A stretch of 64,000 bases of DNA from Phaeodactylum tricornutum CCAP 1055/1 (lineage: Eukaryota > Bacillariophyta > Bacillariophyceae > Surirellales > Neidiaceae). The position numbers and the translations under genes are program-made. Positions within the stretch are counted from its first letter, which is position 1; each line of letters starts with the position of its first letter. Positions 33,064-43,434 of the stretch are shown piece after piece. The notes below the pieces were generated by a model that had not been told where the DNA came from, did no database searches, and was given only the letters and a program-made list of their open reading frames with translations. Where the stretch lies: contig NC_011683.1 of assembly GCF_000150955.2 (NCBI RefSeq), positions 310,001-374,000 on the forward strand, written 5' to 3'.

Positions 33064-34650
33064 TTACGAGTTTTCAAGCTGGAAGAAAGAGTGCTGCAAA
33101 GTTTCTTTTAAACTCATCCTTCTGGACGGATCCAGACTGAGGCATCCCACTAGAAGATCTGAAAATCGATTGACCACAATGCGATTGTCTTTTGTGGACT
33201 TTGCCCTCAACAACACGCGATGTAAAGGAGTGGCCGACGGAAACCTCCCTCCGTTACTTGAGGTTGCAAGCGACAACATCCTGTGTACATGCCGACCAGT
33301 CACGGGATCTGTTGTCTGCTGCTTAAAAAGGAAGCTTGCTCCTTCCTGAGAAAATTGTTTCGAAATTGGAAAGCGCTGGCATCCTGCCAAATGCTGACGG
33401 ATAATGCGATTGGAAATTGGCCCCATGTGCTGCATAAAGCTGTAGAGCATGTCATTGTTTGAAGACCCCTTGAACAAAACTTCTCCTAGAAACAACTCGG
33501 CTGCCGTGACCGACAAGCTCCACAAATCAACCGCAAATGTCGGAGTCAAACCAAGAATTATTTCGGGCGCGCGGTAAAAACGTGATACCAGGTACGGCGT
33601 CGGCTGGTTTTGTTGGGACTCCGATGCATCAATAGCTGAACCGAAATCCGCAAGCTGAACAAAAGAAAAATCGGCGCTTACGAGAATGTTATCCGGCTTC
33701 AAATCTGCGTGTATTATGTTGTTCTTCTTTAGATGCGTTGCGGCAGCCAGAAGCTGGCCGAAATATGATCGAACTGCTTGTAGTGAAAGACCGACACCTT
33801 TCCCGAATTTCTGAAGCACGTCTCGGAGATTGTATTCCATACATGAAAACGCCAAGACAACATGTCCTCGGTGTTCCATCGGAGTTTCTGTAAGTGGTAA
33901 CAGCAATGGAACAATACCGTCGCATCCCTTTAAGCGCTGTAAAGTTTGCACCTCGTTCAATGCGGCCTTCGCCATCGTGTCGTTGTGCCGGATGAACTTC
34001 AAGGCAACTGTAGGAGGAAGCTGGATACTGCTACTATTGCTTACAGTTGTACATTTGAGAACGGTGGAGAAGACCCCTTTCCCAACAACTCCTGAAATTC
34101 GGAAGCTTATCTCTGATCTGCTGGAATTGCCAGAAGCGGAGTCTATCGTTTGTTCTAAACGAATAATTTCACCAATTACAGCTTTGTAATATCCTTCGCT
34201 GTCGTCCCAATCCCCTTGTTCATTTCCTCGCTTCGACTTGGATGTCGCTGAGTTCGTTTGGTAATCCATATTGTCCTGCGGAGACGGAGAGCTGGAAAAC
34301 ATGTCAAAATTGTCCTTGTCGACCGGCTGATAAACTGTTTCCATGTCCTTGTTGCTTAAAGTTGCTGTTGCCTGGAGCTGATCATTTTGAGCATATCTCA
34401 CAGGCAATAAGAAATCCTTGTCCGTGTCGTCGTTTCTGTCTGTTCCTTCACCTGATTCTTTTTGCCGAGCACTGTGAAGCCGTAGTTTTCTGTCTGCGCG
34501 TCTTCGCCGAGCATCCAGCTCTTGTTCTCGGCCTACAAGAGCAAACTCATCACCATGAACTAAATTTGAAAGGTCTTCGTCGCTCTTCTCGACATCAGAT
34601 GTCTTCTGGCGCTTGGACAACGGTTGAAAACTATCATTGTTCATGTCCAT
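33064..34650 (-). CDS. PRPF4B: PRP4-type nuclear protein kinase (PRPF4B, DYRK/CMGC group)
   Basis: A single-exon, 528-residue protein from ATG 34650 (the frame above it starts at GTG). The N-terminal 160 residues are charged and disordered (ARRRRADRKLRLHSARQKES). The segment GDWDDSEGYYKAVIGEII immediately before the kinase is the PRP4 hallmark. The kinase domain spans about 188-525, with GVVGKGVFSTVLK, catalytic Lys in VALKFIRH (about 217), HADLKPDNILV (about 315), DFGSA (about 335), the activation segment PYLVSRFYRAPEIILG (about 345-362) and a CMGC insert. All catalytic residues are present. PRP4 kinase phosphorylates spliceosomal proteins such as PRP6 and PRP31 during B-complex formation in the nucleus. 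It is the second splicing factor in the window. Confidence 0.93.
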   Translation of the reverse strand: MDMNNDSFQPLSKRQKTSDVEKSDEDLSNLVHGDEFALVGREQELDARRRRADRKLRLHSARQKESGEGTDRNDDTDKDFLLPVRYAQNDQLQATATLSNKDMETVYQPVDKDNFDMFSSSPSPQDNMDYQTNSATSKSKRGNEQGDWDDSEGYYKAVIGEIIRLEQTIDSASGNSSRSEISFRISGVVGKGVFSTVLKCTTVSNSSSIQLPPTVALKFIRHNDTMAKAALNEVQTLQRLKGCDGIVPLLLPLTETPMEHRGHVVLAFSCMEYNLRDVLQKFGKGVGLSLQAVRSYFGQLLAAATHLKKNNIIHADLKPDNILVSADFSFVQLADFGSAIDASESQQNQPTPYLVSRFYRAPEIILGLTPTFAVDLWSLSVTAAELFLGEVLFKGSSNNDMLYSFMQHMGPISNRIIRQHLAGCQRFPISKQFSQEGASFLFKQQTTDPVTGRHVHRMLSLATSSNGGRFPSATPLHRVLLRAKSTKDNRIVVNRFSDLLVGCLSLDPSRRMSLKETLQHSFFQLENS

Positions 34651-35339
34651 TACTGTTAATCTCACTTCGACGACAGTTTGAGATTTTCTGGCACCAATTG
34701 TGAAAGTACGGTGACAATAGCCACAAGAGCTATGGCCTAGTCAGAGCGATTGTTGTTAGAATTGTGTTCAAAGCCACAAGCGACACTTTGGCATGTCATC
34801 AGATGCCACAAATGGTACGTAAGTCAGCCGTCGCTACTTTCCTTTGCCAGTGCAACCATGGTAGCCATTCCATGGTTCTAGTAACATGGAAAGAAAAAAT
34901 AGTCTAAGAATTACTGTCTGGAGCTCTTTGTCTGCTTCAGGTTGGTATTCACCAATTGGAAAAGAGCATAGTATAGGCCACTAACAGGCCAGCAATTGTT
35001 CTAGACATAACACAATCTTCTACAATCACTACTCCAGTTTTGTCTCCGTCCACCGCGAACCCACTTTGGGAGCCACCAAAACCATCAAGTCCAAACATGC
35101 CTTTCAAATACAGTCGCCTGGGTGCAGCAATGTTCTGGAGAAATTTCGTACGGACAGTGGCATATTCACCTTTCTTTTTCGTGACGGTAACTGTAAATTT
35201 CACTTGTTCATTCTTGTGGGTATTTTTCTGTGGAACGGGAACCCCAGGAACGTCCGGAACATCCGGGTTTGAATTGTTTTGTTGAAAACGCTTCTGTTAT
35301 CTCCGAGTGGTGTAAGCTCCGCGGCGTCTCATCATTTCC
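34651..35339. other. Intergenic, mostly dispersed repeat plus unassigned sequence
   Basis: Contains the second dispersed repeat copy (34754-35012) and then about 330 bp up to the LTR element. The latter includes a minus-strand open stretch (to 35203) without recognisable homology that overlaps the repeat end. Confidence 0.5.
34754..35012 (+). repeat. Dispersed repeat copy 2, LTR-like ends (fossil)
   Basis: About 259 bp related to 28247-28486, with the same TGTTAGAATTGTGT start and TAACA end. Divergence between the two copies is substantial, so both are old. Best read as a decayed solo LTR from the same unidentified family; no internal region is associated with it. Confidence 0.55.
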
Positions 35340-35344
35340 AAATA

Positions 35345-35759
35345 TGTCAAGTTTGGCAGTCAAGTGGGACATGTCCGGCAGAATGCGACATGTCACACAA
35401 AGAGATTTGAAAAAGAGCGAGCTCTCATCTCGAGCTAAATTATATGTTCGATGGATTTTGGGATATGATCATCCTATGAAACAAGCCAACGGATTGAAAG
35501 TAAGACACAGAGAAGAGTTGGATGTAACCATCGGAGTAAGCGATGAAATAGCGAAGGATTAGCGATCAAACAGCGAGGTTTGAGAGGAAACAGAACTAGT
35601 GAAAAGTAAAATAAAGATCACAACAACGAGCACTAGAGCAGTGTGAAAGAGTAGATCAAACGTAAAGGAGAAATAAGAGAGAATCTATTTATTACGTCTC
35701 TGTTGTCAACTAGTCACTCAGACAGTCAAAAGATCAGAAGAAACCGGAGTTTTCAACAC
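35345..35759 (+). repeat. 5' LTR of the copia-like element
   Basis: About 415 bp, nearly identical to the copy at 38180. Preceded by the AAATA flanking repeat (35340-35344). Confidence 0.92.
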
Positions 35760-38179
35760 GCTTGCAAGCGAAGAAACTTGAGGACTCACGGTAAGACTCC
35801 GAGCGAGAACGCGTGGAAGGTGAAGACCGCATCGGAAAAGAAGAAGAAGTAAAACCAGAAGCAGAAGCAGAAGCGGAAAGCAGAATCTGAAGAAGAAGAA
35901 CTCGCAATGGACGACATTAGCGATACGGCATCCGATGACCAGAAGGACACGGAGTATGTGAGTAACAGTGGGACCATCAAGTTCAAAGGAAATGAGGATG
36001 AATGGCGTACCTGGAAAGGGAAGACGATTGCGACGGCAATGCAACATCGCTTCTACCAAGCGTTATTCATGCAGGAAAGCCTTGCAACCATGGAAGAGGT
36101 CAATGCAGGGACTGCAAGCAAGTCGACGCGGAAAGCATTCTTGAGAAACGTACAGGCGTACGCTCATTTGGCACTGTGCTGCGAAAAGACCGCATATTCG
36201 TACGTCGAAAATGCGGTGACAGAACGAGCGCCGATGGGAGATGCCTACGAAGCGTGGAAGAAACTGTGTGAAAGGTACGAACCGAAAGAAATCGAATCGG
36301 ACTACACAAGTATTGAACATTCATTTAAGGACTGTACTATTGGCAGTATAAATGAAAATGTGGAAGAGTGGTTTCTGGAGCTGGAGTACTGGAATACCCG
36401 TATGGGTAAGATCAAGCAGTCCTACATGCGCGATGACCTTCAGATGAAGGCACATATAATTGACCAACTCCCCGAGGCCTATGAGGCAGTGAAAGTCAAG
36501 TTGAGTGGAGCATACACGACCACCCCAATGGAGACGTTTAAGAGGATCATTTTAGACTTCTGGAAGAGGCACAGTAAGAGTGACAATAACAAAGTGATGT
36601 CTCATTCTGAAGTGAAAGAAAAGTGTGGTCACTGTAGGAAAGCAGGGCATACACAAGACAAGTGCTGGAGCAAACCAGAAAATGAGCACTTGCGCCCCAA
36701 CGGAAAGCAGGGCGGAAAGAACAAGAAGGACATCGAGTGTTTTAATTGTGGAAAGAAAGGACATTACAAGAATGAATGTCAAAGTGAGAAGAAAGACGGA
36801 GAAGGCGGACCAAGCCCAACCAATGAAGGAATGTTTGTTGGGGCCCATGTTGAGCAAGAGCAGAATTTGAACGCCGGTTCAAGCTGGGAACAAGTGCTAG
36901 CTGACTCCGGAGCCAGCTGTCATGTATGGAATTCTGCTAACGAACTTCAGGACCAAGAGAAGATCTCAGAACAGGTCCAAGTTGGAAAGAGCGGTAGTTT
37001 TGTGAATGTGACAATGCAGGGTACAGTATACTTGGAAACGAAAGACGGAGCGAAGATAAAGCTACTCAAGGTTAAGTATTCGCCAGATTTCGAGAAACGA
37101 ATCTTGAGCGTTGGATGCCTATTGGACAAGGGCTGTTGTGTCACGGAAATGACCGCGACAAAAGTTGTTATCGTCTCTGCAGACAAGAAGAGGAGTATCA
37201 CGGCAGATCGGACATCAAGCAGCAAGTTGTACTACTTCACCTGCACGGTGTTGAGCGGACCGAAAAAGGAATCGACTGAGGAGGTATTTTCCAGTACCGA
37301 ACAGAAAGGGCATGTATACGCAGTGGAAGAAGCAAACAAACCCTATGGACATACTATTGCCCTGCCTAAAGCGGGGAGGATCACGAATACGGCAAAACCC
37401 CTCAAGGCTATGAGAACTACGAAACAAGATGTGTTAAGCCCGACGGAAACAAGCAGTCAGTGGAAGTTTGCCGAGGAAGAACGCTTGATGCAGGACAAGT
37501 ATAATACCAAAGAAGAAGAAGAAGCCAAAATGTCTGAGGAGCCGGAGCCGCACAAAGACAAGGGATTTAACGAAATGACCGGAAATCCGGACCCGCGAGA
37601 AGATATTCTGCAGGAATATCACGATGTGCCCATCAGCAAAAACAGAAACGGATGGAACGCGATGGAAAAGCCGAGTATCCAGGACCGAAAGGGTTTAGGA
37701 GGGCTTATCAAAAGGAACAGCGTACCCACCAGAGTTGGTAACCGCAAGAGTTTCAAATGGAAACAAGCAATTTTTGACATCATGGTAAACCTGGGAATTG
37801 CTTTGGGCTTTATCTATTGGCATGCAATGAAGGATTTAGACAAATTCAGAAAGTTACTTGGAGTACACTGCATGGCTGTAAACAACGAGATTGGGCAATA
37901 CATTGGAGTCAAAACAACAGAGTATGAGAAAGAATTCATCCGGGACCACGAACTAGAGATCTGGGAGGAAGCCAAGATTTTTAGCATTCCTGGATACCAC
38001 GAAGAATTTCACAAGGGAAATGAAGGACAATCAGTATCGAAGAAACAGTCCAGTTTACTTATTGGAAAAATTGTATTTTTGGTAAGCAAATGGATCACGG
38101 ACTGCATGACTGCACTCCGCGAGCTCTCCACGTTGCTGGACACAGTAAAGTGGAAAATGAAATCATCGAACAGGGAGGA

Positions 38180-38594
38180 TGTCAAGTTTGGCAGTCAAGT
38201 GGGACATGTCCGGCAGAATGCGACATGTCACACAAAGAGATTTGAAAAAGAGCGAGCTCTCATCTCGAGCTAAATTATATGTTCGATGGATTTTGGGATA
38301 TGATCATCCTATGAAACAAGCCAACGGATTGAAAGTAAGACACAGAGAAGAGTTGGATGTAACCATCGGAGTAAGCGATGAAATAGCGAAGGATTAGCGA
38401 TCAAACAGCGAGGTTTGAGAGGAAACAGAACTAGTGAAAAGTAAAATAAAGATCACAACAACAAGCACTAGAGCAGTGTGAAAGAGTAGATCAAACGTAA
38501 AGGAGAAATAAGAGAGAATCTATTTATTACGTCTCTGTTGTCAACTAGTCACTCAGACAGTCAAAAGATCAGAAGAAACCGGAGTTTTCAACAC
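38180..38594 (+). repeat. 3' LTR of the copia-like element
   Basis: About 415 bp, preceded by a purine-rich tract and followed by the AAATA flanking repeat (38595-38599). Confidence 0.92.
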
Positions 38595-38599
38595 AAATA

Positions 38600-38833
38600 T
38601 ATGTGTTCATGTATACTACTGTTAGGGTTAGTAACGCTATTGCGTATCACTTTATACAAGAGAAAGCTGTACTAAAAGTTATCAAGATAGCTTATGAGCC
38701 ATTGGGTTCAGAATTACAGGTAGCTGACGCGCTTATAAAGGTCCAGTTAGGTCCAAAACGACAGGTCATTAACATTATCAAATTCTATGGTGATTCATGT
38801 GGTTTGCCGACTTTTCCGTTCTCAACCAATTAA
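38600..38833 (+). mobile_element. Old copia RNase H remnant (fossil)
   Basis: A short plus-strand open stretch resembles the end of a copia RNase H domain (AIAYHFIQEKAVL, VADALIKVQLG, compare the usual YHFIRE...LADALTK pattern). It is a fragment, unrelated in age to the young element whose 3' LTR ends six bases before it, so the young element probably inserted into or beside an older one. Confidence 0.5.
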
Positions 38834-39495
38834 GTGTCGGGACAAGTTGCATTTCAATTACTATTTGTCATTGCGTGCAGTATCAAAGTTTTTCTACAGT
38901 TGTGAATCCCTATCTTCCCGTGGTGCTTTTGAGGGGACGCATCGTGCCATGTATATATTTATAGTTTCGATGTGAGGGGAATAGAAAACCCCTACGACAA
39001 GCATCTAGATGGGGTTGTGATCCCTAAGTCTACTGGACAAGTCTATTAGATTTTTCCTTGCGTCTTTTATCAGCGTACAAAACTCTCTGCGATCCAATGG
39101 TTTCTGAGGCACCATTCTAGCCCGTTATCGTCGCAGCTTTCTATATCACAAATCAATGCCTTACTTGAAATTGGTTCAAAATAGAAAAGTCATATTACAG
39201 CTAGTTAACATGGACCCAACACTAAGCGTTACACTTTGTTAGAACTTTTGTATATGAAAATAAACGCATGAAGGATCAATCTTCTTTTCTCCAGTTCTGA
39301 TTGGCTACGCAAAAATCCCTAAAAGTAATTTGTCGATGACCAAAGCATAGCGTCAATTGGCCTGTAAGCTTTCTCACAAAAACGAGTCTAATCGCACATT
39401 TGCAGCAAGTGGCAAGCGATTCGTCCGCAAAAAGTTATTGGTTCCTTGCGATTTACGCGATAGCTTATCTTACATAAGATATTTTACTTGTTACT
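38834..39495. other. Intergenic, LRR gene upstream region
   Basis: About 0.66 kb with no coding signal. It may include more of the older element, but I cannot match it to a family. Confidence 0.45.
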
Positions 39496-41333
39496 ATGAT
39501 AGAAAGCTTAGACGAAGAAGCTCGCGCTTCGACAGCTGCAATTTCTGCGCCGGTTTTGGAGCAGATCGAGAACGAGGCACCTGTGAACTACTTTGAGTCA
39601 AGTACTGTCACAGTCATCGGCAGGGAAACCACCTCGGGAAGCCGGCCCTGGTACAAGTCAAGATGGTTCTGGGTAGGCATGCTTCTTGTTGCACTCTTAC
39701 TGATCAGCCTGGCGATCGGAATATCCCTAACCGATGACAGAAAAAAAAAGAACTTGAGCCCATCGGCGGCACACGGTAATCCCGGTTCAGTGACTGCGAC
39801 GGTTGACTACGAAATTCGATTTCTCACATTTCGGACTGACATCGGGCGACTCACAGATCCTTCCACGTTGCTAGACCCGGACAGTCCGCAATCTCAAGCT
39901 CTTGATTGGCTTGTTTATCAGGATCGAACAGTTTTTCCTGACGATAGTAGAAAGCTTGTTCAGCGGTTCGCAATTATGGTTCTGTTTTATGCATGTAACG
40001 GAAAAGATTGGCAGAGCTTTTCCCCATCCCTTGATCAACAGAACTCTGTGGACGAATGCAACAACTTTGGCATTGTATGCAATGACCGTGGGAGTATTAT
40101 TATACTCGATCTCAAAGCTGAGAGACTCACTGGTCGAATACCTGAAGAGATCGGTCTTCTGAAGGAGTTGACTGTTCTTGATTTGTCAAGGAACTTTTTG
40201 GAAGGCCCTATCCCAGGAAATGCAGTAGGGAAGCTGACCAAATTAGGTAAATCGATTGGATGCGCCTTTTGTTTTGATTGAAGAATAGAGCACTAACCCT
40301 TTGATGAAATGGTGTGAGGAAGAAAAACTGTCGCTCGAGTACAATGAGCTAGGTTCCTCCTTACCCTCCGAAATTGGTCACTTGACGGAGCTTACTTCCT
40401 TAGCTGTCAACTTTAACTATTTGACTGGGACTCTTCCTTCGGAATATATTCGCCTACCTAAACTTGCAGCGTTTAACTCCAACGGTAACATCGGACTCAC
40501 TGGCCCCTTCCAAGAACATTTGATAGCATGGACAAATTTGCAAGAGTTTTTCATACCTGGAACTCGCTTTACAGGATCCATTCCTGATGAAATTGGCGAG
40601 CTCAGTGACTTGCGGAGACTGAGTTTCGATGACACAATTTTGGGGGGTACCGTCCCCAGTTCGCTCAGAAAATTGACAAATCTTGAGACGCTGTTTCTAG
40701 GAAGTCTTTCGATGTCTATGAACATGACTTCCATCATCGGCAATTTGTCATCTTTAAGTAAGTCGACAGTAAATGCTTCTTACAAAGACTAGCTGACATC
40801 TGATTGTATTTTCCTATCTTATCTTATATTCACAGTGGAACTCTCAATTCGTGACTTAACAATACAAGGAAACGTTCCAACAAGAATTGGTGCTCTCTCC
40901 AATCTTGAGTTTGCGCAGATCACTGGTGCTGCCCTGACAGGAACGCTGCCGACCGAAGTGGGCCTACTCACGAAGCTTCGCGTTATGATCTTGGTATGCA
41001 GCTACCTCTGTTGTGTTGAGGACCCAATGCCAAGGTAAATAGAGGGCACTCACAATGTTTGTGCGATACACATAGGATGACACAACAATGACTGGTTCTT
41101 TGCCGTCCGAGATTGGATATCTGACAAAGCTCGGTAAGTCGTTTGTAGATTTTTGGCTTTGTATGCAACCATGATGATTTACTCATCAATGGTGTTTCAA
41201 TCCAGAAACACTCCAGATAACTCGAAATAACTTTAGCGGAATCATTCCGCAGTCGTACTGCAACATTCTGGGTCAATTTTTTTTTGATTGCTCTCTGAGC
41301 TGTTCTTGTTGTAAACAGAATTGCGTGTCATAA
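39496..41333 (+). CDS. Leucine-rich-repeat membrane protein, five exons
   Basis: Exons are 39496-40246, 40323-40757, 40836-40993, 41076-41133 and 41206-41333, 1530 coding bases for 509 residues. Each junction rebuilds an LRR unit: LTKL|EKLSLEYNEL, LSSL|MELSIRDL, RVMIL|DDTTMTG, LTKL|ETLQITRNNF. Introns are 72-82 bp with GTAAGT-, GTAAAT- or GTATGC-type donors. The N terminus (1-56) is cytosolic and acidic; one membrane helix follows (WFWVGMLLVALLLISLAIGI, 57-78). A linker, a capping segment with a Cys pair (DECNNFGIVC), and plant-type LRRs (xGxIPxxIGxLxxLxxLxL) fill about 205-480. The C terminus is a Cys cluster (FFDCSLSCSCCKQNC). This is the diatom LRR receptor-like layout without a kinase. 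Ligand unknown. Confidence 0.88.
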
Positions 41334-42586
41334 GGTGGCGCATCCAGAGCACAAGAAAACATCTCATTACAATATACAATTGCTACGTCTCGTTCTATCC
41401 AGCATATGTGAGAGAAAACTTAGTGTGTAAGCAGTCAATTTACTACAATCTTGCTTCTGTTTGCTTTAGGATCTATGCATATATATAGGATCTATGTATA
41501 TATATAACGTGGTCTCCGCGGCAGTCGCACCTGTATTTCTTGCTACCAGTAAAGGCTAGCTTAAGGCTTCCCGATTTCGCCTTCTAGCATTATTGTAGTT
41601 TGATACATATTGGAAGACAACTCCAATTGGCACAACCGTAGCGAGAGCATACTGGTGTCCGATTTGGTCGGAGCAACTACTGTATCTACGCGACGCAAAA
41701 AGATCCAAAATGTAAGAGGAAAATCACTGATCCGGCCTCGATGAGGGCGCAAAATTACTAATCCGGCCAAAACCTAGATTTCGTTGAGTATCTATGGTAG
41801 TTATAGAGTTGTTTCCTAAGTAATTGGATCACTCACATTCATAAACTTGAAACTTACATTCTCAAGCCACTTTTCGTAAAGATTTATCAATGGATCACCT
41901 CTCACAGTCAAGATGCCTCCTACGAACAAAGCTTCTTTTGGAGAACATGTTCCATCGCAGACCTCAAATAATCCTTGAATGTGTTCAACCTAGCATCTCA
42001 AACTTTAATAAAGAGTGTGAGCTGTAAATACTTGAATTATTTAAGATCCATATTTCCTCATAATTACCACTATTAAGAAAAGCAATGTGTATCCATCTTT
42101 GGTACTTAGTAAATCTTGATTTTGGCCAGATTAGTGATTTTGCGGCCTCAAGGAGGCCGGATTAGTGAATTTCCTCAAAATTCAACTTTGCTGTAGGCGT
42201 TGATTGACGATGATTCATGGCTATCACTGATGTGGGAAGTGAAGGAACGCCATTCCTGTTGCAGCAAACCACTAAAAAGTCTAGAGTCACTCTGTCTCAA
42301 AGGACAGAGCACTTTGATCCAATGTAAGGCAGCCTTACCTCTCTATGAATCTAACGAATGCAAGATAAGTTGCGAAGTCCTATCTGTAATCCAACGTTAA
42401 AATCTTGACAGTTGGTTCATGACTGAAAGGTATACCCGACTGACCTCGGCAACTTCGCTCCTGATCCGATCGCTTCTTTGGCAATCATCCCCATCGGAAG
42501 ACACTGTTTCTCTCATGCTATAAATCCTCACTTTACCTGCTCGATACTGCCCATCACAAGACTCTACCAGAAAGTAAATATTGAAG
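41334..42586. other. Intergenic with an inverted-repeat structure
   Basis: About 1.25 kb. It holds a short AT repeat (two near-identical 19-bp units at 41468-41505) and the paired inverted repeats listed below. No coding frame was recognised; the frame opening at 42478 belongs to the untranslated or intronic region of the next gene. Confidence 0.55.
41721..42171. repeat. Foldback structure: two 52-bp inverted repeats around a 347-bp spacer
   Basis: Arms 41721-41772 and about 42120-42171 are reverse complements with about eight mismatches. Each arm also contains a hairpin: GGCCTC-AAG-GAGGCC on the right, nearly the same on the left, flanked by ATTAGTGA repeats. The layout suggests a MITE or foldback element. 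No target duplication was identified. Confidence 0.65.
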
Positions 42587-43434
42587 ATGTCGAGTCTAGC
42601 GGTATGTATGCTTTTCCTCATTCGCTACTGATCTTCGCAATGCAGTGTTCTCATCCGTTTTGTCGCGTATGGCCTGGCGTTTTCCTTTTGCTCCAGTCCT
42701 TCCAAAAAGCCAGTGAAGTGGCCGCCCTTGTCGTAACAGAGCACGGACCAGAGACGGCCGCTAATTTGCAAGCCGCAGTCTCGAGACACTTCGGAACCGT
42801 CCCGCTGTCGGCGGTTGCCGCTCAGTACTCTGCTTCGGGAGATTTGTCAAAAAACGACGCCCTCAGTGCTGGTATTTGGACAGCGCAGGACGCCATCCAC
42901 ACTGTGCTCAACGACTTGAATATCGTGAGTCAGTACGTGCATCTCACGATTCCCAAAATGGAAGACGGCAACAATTTTGGCGTGACGGTCCAGCTAACAG
43001 CCCTCAAGCAAATGTCGGACGCAAGTGAAGCCTTGACCAAGCATCTCGATGAGCTCGCCAAGTACGCCAGTGCGCGAGCGGACGCCTTGGAAAAATGCAA
43101 GTTACCCGGTAAGAGTGTCACTACCAGCGAGAGCACTTCCAAGAGTAACGCGGATGGAAAGTCGGCAGAAAAGGGGGATGTGTCGAGTTCGGAAACCAAA
43201 ACTTCGAGTGAAACCAAAACTACCTCTACTACTACTGAAGCTGTCGATTTGGCGTGGCGTATGCAATCTGTTACCCAAGTGGATGTCTTGTTTTATAGCA
43301 AAGCGAAGGCAGCGTTGCAGGGAGCGTTGATGCAATACCTAATGGCCCTTGACTTCATGGACAAAAACGCCGAAAAAATCTCGGCGCCCAAGGGACACCA
43401 AGGAGGCGGTACAGCGTACTCCAGTATGTATTAG
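42587..43434 (+). CDS. PSME3: Proteasome activator PA28/REG homologue
   Basis: Exon 1 is a 15-nt coding micro-exon (42587-42601, MSSLA). A 95-bp intron (donor GTATGT, acceptor TTGCTCCAG) leads to exon 2, 42697-43434, for 250 residues. The alternative is one long frame from 42478, whose N-terminal part has no family match and contains the intron. The core matches PA28: SQYVHLTIPKMEDGNNFGVT (helix 2 and the activation-loop region), QMSDASEALTKHLDELAKY, then a Ser/Thr/Lys-rich insert (about 180-215) in the homologue-specific loop and VDVLFYSKAKAALQGALMQY. PA28 forms heptameric rings that cap the 20S proteasome and open its gate. REG-gamma types are nuclear; this protein looks closest to that type because it lacks the alpha/beta KEKE features. 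Confidence 0.88.

Larger units (their letters stand above)
35345..38594 (+). mobile_element. Copia-like LTR retrotransposon (Ty1/copia, CoDi type), young, non-autonomous fossil
   Basis: Two direct LTRs of about 415 bp, 35345-35759 and 38180-38594, start TGTCAAG and differ at about one position. The element is flanked by the 5-bp repeat AAATA on both sides, so insertion was recent. A polypurine tract lies just before the 3' LTR. The internal region carries a gag-like frame (35907-38273) with two CCHC zinc knuckles (36620-36780 area) and a copia-type aspartic protease motif LADSGASCHVW. I recognise no integrase, reverse transcriptase or RNase H, so it is not a complete element and would depend on a relative for movement. 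The family is assigned as Ty1/copia, of the kind abundant in diatoms. Confidence 0.9.

Noticed and set aside
34949-35203. 84-residue minus-strand frame beside the LTR element
   Set aside because: It overlaps the dispersed repeat and has no recognisable homology; it may be a remnant of unknown origin.
42478-42586. Upstream extension of the PA28 frame
   Set aside because: The N-terminal part lacks PA28 homology and the segment 42602-42696 has intron ends; the micro-exon model is preferred.
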